Translations under genes and position numbers: made by a program
Assembly (NCBI GenBank): GCA_027344745.1
Contig: DAHWIS010000044.1
Location: 1-16,308 of the forward strand
Length of the DNA: 16,308 bases
Reading direction: 5' to 3'
Source: Microcaldota archaeon
GTDB lineage: Archaea; Micrarchaeota; Micrarchaeia; Micrarchaeales; Micrarchaeaceae
Part shown: one piece after another, positions 13,159 through 16,308 of the stretch
Numbering within the stretch: position 1 is the stretch's first letter
Layout: each line of letters opens with the position of its first letter
Notes under the pieces: model-generated
The model's input: the letters and a program-made list of their open reading frames with translations, nothing else
Databases searched by the model: none
Told to the model about the DNA's origin: nothing

Positions 13159-15987
13159 TTATGATTCTGAAGCCATATTATTCAGGACATAATTCAGTAT
13201 GCCCCCTGCCTTGAAATACTCCATCTCCATATCGGTATCTATCCTGCTTTTGAGCGAAACGGACTTTTGTGCGCCGTCTTTAGAATTATAGTATAGCATT
13301 TCTAGCGTATCGCGAGGCTTCATAGAACTTGGCAGTTTTATAGTTATGTCTTTTGCATAATCTATGTCCAGTGACTTTGCGTCATCGCTTTCGGTGAATT
13401 GGAGGGGTATTATGCCCATCCCTATGAGATTGCTCCTGTGTATCCTTTCAAAACTTTTTGCTACGACTGCCTTTACCCCTATAAGTGCTGGCCCCTTTGC
13501 AGCCCAGTCCCTAGAACTTCCAGATCCGTATTCTACACCTCCCAATACTACAAGCGGAATCCCTGCGCCTTTGTACTTCATCGCCGCTTCGTATATAGGC
13601 ATTTCATTTCCATCTGGATAGTATATGGTGTATCCTCCTTCCTTTCCATCCAGTATCAGATTTTTGATCCTATTGTTGGCGAATGTTCCACGCATCATTA
13701 CTTCGTGGTTGCCCCTGCGTGCGCCATACGTATTGAAATCTTTTTGCCCTATGCCCCTTTCGATCAGATATTTTCCGGCCGGACTGTCTCGGCCAATAGC
13801 ACCTGCAGGAGATATGTGGTCGGTAGATACAGAATCTCCGAATACCGCCAAGATTTTCGCCCCGGATATGTCTTTTATGGTTTTCTGGCTGCGCTCCGAT
13901 TCCAATTCTTCGAAGAACGGCGGCTTTCTTATGTATGTGCTGTTTTCATCCCACTTGAATATGTCTCCAGACGGTGAATCTATGGCGTTCCAGTATCGGT
14001 TTACGTCGTATATCTTGTCCCCGTACTCGTCGTTGAACATCGACATCAAAACATATTCGTTGACTGCTTTTTTTATTTCTACATCGGAAGGCCATATGTC
14101 CTTTAGGTATACAGGAGTCCCGTCAGGGGCGTTGCCAAGCGGATCTTTCGTAAGGTCTTTTAGGATATTGCCGGCTATCGCGTATGCGGCAACCAATGGG
14201 GGGGACATTAGATAGTTGGCCCTTACGTCTCTATGTATCCTGGCTTCGTAATTCCTGTTCCCTGAAAGCACAGCGGCAACGTCAAGGTTGTTGTCATTTA
14301 TGGCATCGCTCTGCTTTTCTATCAACGGGCCGCTGTTGCCTATGCACGTAGTGCATCCGTATCCGACCAACTCGAAACCCAGCTTTTCTAAGGGTTCCAT
14401 AAGGCCAGCTTTTTGGAGATAGTCGGTTACTACCCGTGAGCCAGGGGCAAGGCTTGTCTTTACTTTTCTTGTATCTATCTTTAGGCCTTTTTCGACCGCG
14501 TTCTTTGCCAATAGTCCTACCCCTATCATGACAGAGGGATTGCTCGTATTGGTGCAGCTCGTTATGGCTGCGATGACTATATCGCCGTCTGAAAGCTTCA
14601 CGTCATAATCTGCATATTTGATAATGGCACTTTTTTGCGATTCGTGCATAGGCGCGTCCTTTATTGCACCGTTGCCCGGACCTTGGCTTTCGCTCGACCA
14701 TCGAGTGTAATCCTTGCTGTTTATCTTGTGATCCGGCTGTATGCCGGAATCTTTTGAAAGAAACATCTTTATGAAATTCTCCTTTACCTCACCTAAAGGC
14801 AGCTGTTCTTTTGGCTGACTCGGACCAGATATGCTGGACACTATGCTTTCCAAATCCACTTCAAGCACGTCGGTATATAGGACATTAGTGTAGTCCACTC
14901 CGAACATCCCTTGGTTTTCATAATACCTGCGCACTAATTCTATCTGCTCTGCACTTCTGCCGGTGCTTTTCATGTAATTGATAGTCTCCTCGTCGGGTGG
15001 GAATATGGCTATCGTTGCGCCATATTCGGGGCACATGTTAGATAGAGTGGCGCGGTCGGGCAGGGAAAGAGATTTTATGCCTTCGCCGAAAAATTCAACG
15101 AACATGTTCACCACGCCCTTCTCCCTGAGCATTCTAGTCAGTGTAAGCGCAAAATCCGTAGCAGTTATGCCTTCTTTCATGTGGCCCTTAAGGTGCACGC
15201 CCAATACTTTCGGGGTCATGAATGACACTGGCTGATTCAACAGTGCAGCTTCTGCCTCTATGCCCCCGACGCCAAAGCCCAATACACCCAGACCGTTAAC
15301 CATCGTGGTGTGCGAATCTGTGCCAACCAAAGTATCTGGATATGCGACAAACTTTCCGTTCATGTCCTTTGCACTTACGCATGTTGCTATGTATTCGAGA
15401 TTTACCTGATGGCATATACCTGCAGAGGGAGGAACCACCCTGAAATTCTTTAGACCGTTGCTCGCCCATTTTAGCAGGACGTAACGCTCCTTGTTGCGCT
15501 CTATCTCCTTTTCCTGGTTTAGTGTGATAGCGTTTATCACATTGAAGTAATCTACCTGCACCGAATGGTCTATTACCAGATCTACAGGCATTATTGGCTG
15601 GATTTTTTCGGCGGGCATGCCTTTGTTAATCATAAAGTCGCGCATCGCAGCTAGATCTACAACTGCGGGTACGCCAGTGAAATCCTGCATTAGTACCCTA
15701 GATACTTTGAATGGTATCTCCCTGTCTGCCGGATTCTTTGCATCCCAGTTTGCAAGCGATATTATATCCTCTTCTTTTATGGCCTTTCCATCGAGGTTCC
15801 TAAGAAGGGACTCTATTACTACCCTTATTGAGAACGGGAGCTGTGAAAGTTTGCCTGCGCCTTCAGCCTCTAAACTTTTCAATGAATAAAAGTATACTTC
15901 TTTTCCGGAGGCGAGCTTGAAACTTGACAAATGCCTTGAATTCAATGCGACTGCATCGACACCTTGCGTATCGTATCCCGATTGCAT
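13159..15987 (-). CDS. acnA: Aconitate hydratase (aconitase A type)
   Basis: Aconitase isomerises citrate to isocitrate in the TCA cycle through a [4Fe-4S] cluster. The 942-aa protein is full length for the AcnA/IRP1 class. It shows MQDFTGVPAVVDLAAMR (100-116), DSH (224-226), cluster ligand Cys478 in SCTNTSNPS (477-485), Cys545 and Cys548 in GYGCTTCIGNSGPL (542-555), GDSVSTDHISPAG (717-729) and the swivel-domain loop GSGSSRDWAAKGP (821-833). The start is supported by GAGGTAAT at 15998-15991, three bases before the ATG, a good ribosome-binding site. MQO follows 6 bases after the stop and citrate synthase diverges upstream, so three TCA genes share one locus. AcnA-type proteins can bind RNA when the cluster is lost; nothing here tests that. 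Confidence 0.97.
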   Translation of the reverse strand: MQSGYDTQGVDAVALNSRHLSSFKLASGKEVYFYSLKSLEAEGAGKLSQLPFSIRVVIESLLRNLDGKAIKEEDIISLANWDAKNPADREIPFKVSRVLMQDFTGVPAVVDLAAMRDFMINKGMPAEKIQPIMPVDLVIDHSVQVDYFNVINAITLNQEKEIERNKERYVLLKWASNGLKNFRVVPPSAGICHQVNLEYIATCVSAKDMNGKFVAYPDTLVGTDSHTTMVNGLGVLGFGVGGIEAEAALLNQPVSFMTPKVLGVHLKGHMKEGITATDFALTLTRMLREKGVVNMFVEFFGEGIKSLSLPDRATLSNMCPEYGATIAIFPPDEETINYMKSTGRSAEQIELVRRYYENQGMFGVDYTNVLYTDVLEVDLESIVSSISGPSQPKEQLPLGEVKENFIKMFLSKDSGIQPDHKINSKDYTRWSSESQGPGNGAIKDAPMHESQKSAIIKYADYDVKLSDGDIVIAAITSCTNTSNPSVMIGVGLLAKNAVEKGLKIDTRKVKTSLAPGSRVVTDYLQKAGLMEPLEKLGFELVGYGCTTCIGNSGPLIEKQSDAINDNNLDVAAVLSGNRNYEARIHRDVRANYLMSPPLVAAYAIAGNILKDLTKDPLGNAPDGTPVYLKDIWPSDVEIKKAVNEYVLMSMFNDEYGDKIYDVNRYWNAIDSPSGDIFKWDENSTYIRKPPFFEELESERSQKTIKDISGAKILAVFGDSVSTDHISPAGAIGRDSPAGKYLIERGIGQKDFNTYGARRGNHEVMMRGTFANNRIKNLILDGKEGGYTIYYPDGNEMPIYEAAMKYKGAGIPLVVLGGVEYGSGSSRDWAAKGPALIGVKAVVAKSFERIHRSNLIGMGIIPLQFTESDDAKSLDIDYAKDITIKLPSSMKPRDTLEMLYYNSKDGAQKSVSLKSRIDTDMEMEYFKAGGILNYVLNNMASES

Positions 15988-16010
15988 TTTATTACCTCAG
16001 TTTATAGATC

Positions 16011-16020
16011 ATATATAAAA
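16011..16020 (-). promoter_or_regulatory. TATA-like box for the aconitase operon
   Basis: TTTTATATAT on the minus strand lies about 28 bases from the aconitase ATG. Used at the normal spacing it would give an almost leaderless mRNA and exclude the GAGGTAAT ribosome-binding sequence at 15998-15991. Use of the repeat copy at 16021-16029 instead would start near 15998 and include it. Confidence 0.45.
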
Positions 16021-16047
16021 CTTATAAACCTTATAAATCTTATAAAG
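16021..16047. repeat. Three tandem 9-bp repeats CTTATAAAN
   Basis: Units CTTATAAAC, CTTATAAAT and CTTATAAAG start at 16021, 16030 and 16039 with an exact 9-base period. Each has the palindrome TTATAA, so each unit can act as a TATA box on either strand. They lie between aconitase and citrate synthase, next to the promoter. This may be a stacked promoter or a cooperative regulator site. Confidence 0.8.
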
Positions 16048-16083
16048 ATGGTTGTTACCAGCTTACAACTTTTGGATACGCAT

Positions 16084-16092
16084 TATTTATAG
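16084..16092 (+). promoter_or_regulatory. TATA-like box for citrate synthase
   Basis: TATTTATAG lies about 33 bases before the ATG at 16121 and predicts a start near 16115, so the leader would be about six bases. GTGAT at 16113-16117 could also pair with 16S rRNA if the transcript began further upstream. Confidence 0.5.
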
Positions 16093-16120
16093 TTTGGTTG
16101 GCAATTTTTATCGTGATTTG

Positions 16121-16308
16121 ATGGATGGGGATATTCCAAAAATAGCTTCAGGTTTGGAAGGCGTTTATATCGCCAACTCAAGCATATGCAAAATTGACGG
16201 GATAAACGGAAAACTTTGGTATAGGGGTTATTCGATCGAAACCCTTGCAGAAAATTCCAATTTTGAGGAGGTGTCGTACCTGCTTATTTACGGAGCGCTT
16301 CCAAACAG
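16121..16308 (+). CDS. gltA: Citrate synthase, N-terminal part (cut by window)
   Basis: The enzyme condenses oxaloacetate and acetyl-CoA to citrate. Only the first 62 codons are present; the gene runs off the end. The sequence reads GLEGVYIANSSICKIDG, then KLWYRGYSIETLAE and FEEVSYLLIYGALP, the usual opening of the short archaeal/Gram-positive-type citrate synthase (or 2-methylcitrate synthase, which shares this start). The catalytic His and Asp residues lie outside the window. The start is the first ATG after the promoter. It is divergent from aconitase, whose substrate it makes, and MQO nearby makes its oxaloacetate, which supports the citrate assignment. Confidence 0.88.
   Translation, partial: MDGDIPKIASGLEGVYIANSSICKIDGINGKLWYRGYSIETLAENSNFEEVSYLLIYGALPN

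Noticed and set aside
13399..14215. Two overlapping plus-strand frames of 192 and 196 aa opposite aconitase
   Set aside because: They lie wholly within aconitase, which has intact motifs on the other strand; long shadow frames are expected opposite a long gene.

Overview
The window looks archaeal. ProRS is the archaeal/eukaryotic type with a C-terminal Cys4 zinc site and a terminal Tyr. UMP kinase is the archaeal amino-acid-kinase type. There is a free-standing AlaX. Most genes have an A/T-rich TATA-like box about 22-30 bases before the start codon and a very short or absent leader. AT-rich DNA, tight packing, 4-base ATGA overlaps, and a LamG-type surface protein beside a partial TCA pathway suggest a small-genome DPANN archaeon, perhaps of the Micrarchaeota/ARMAN kind. 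That placement is inference from gene content and was not tested by a tree.

Layout. Positions 1-198 hold the 3' end of a LamG-like surface protein. Cysteinyl-tRNA synthetase (+) follows and converges on AlaX (-). UMP kinase, a 206-aa protein of an uncharacterised family and a 141-aa unknown protein run rightward, each with its own promoter. A leftward block, read from 8470 down to 4544, holds a HAD phosphatase, proline dehydrogenase, prolyl-tRNA synthetase, tRNA-Gln(UUG) and a DMT/EamA transporter. Carbamate kinase (+) diverges from the HAD gene. A threonine synthase-like enzyme and a coupled 196-aa unknown (-) diverge from an isochorismatase-fold protein (+). The right end is a TCA unit: a leftward aconitase to malate:quinone oxidoreductase operon, diverging from citrate synthase, which is cut by the window edge.

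Function. Two themes stand out. One is translation and amino-acid handling: CysRS, ProRS, AlaX and tRNA-Gln beside proline dehydrogenase, threonine synthase and carbamate kinase. The other is a membrane-linked TCA segment in which malate is oxidised by a quinone-reducing flavoprotein, with citrate synthase and aconitase next to it. Divergent pairs share 42-134 bp regions with overlapping TATA boxes. The citrate synthase/aconitase region also has three tandem 9-bp TATA-like repeats. I saw no CRISPR array, insertion sequence, rRNA or clear riboswitch. No gene-free stretch exceeds about 135 bases. I did not find a convincing new multi-gene system. The best leads are the 9-bp repeats, the proline operon, the MQO-based TCA unit and three uncharacterised proteins.
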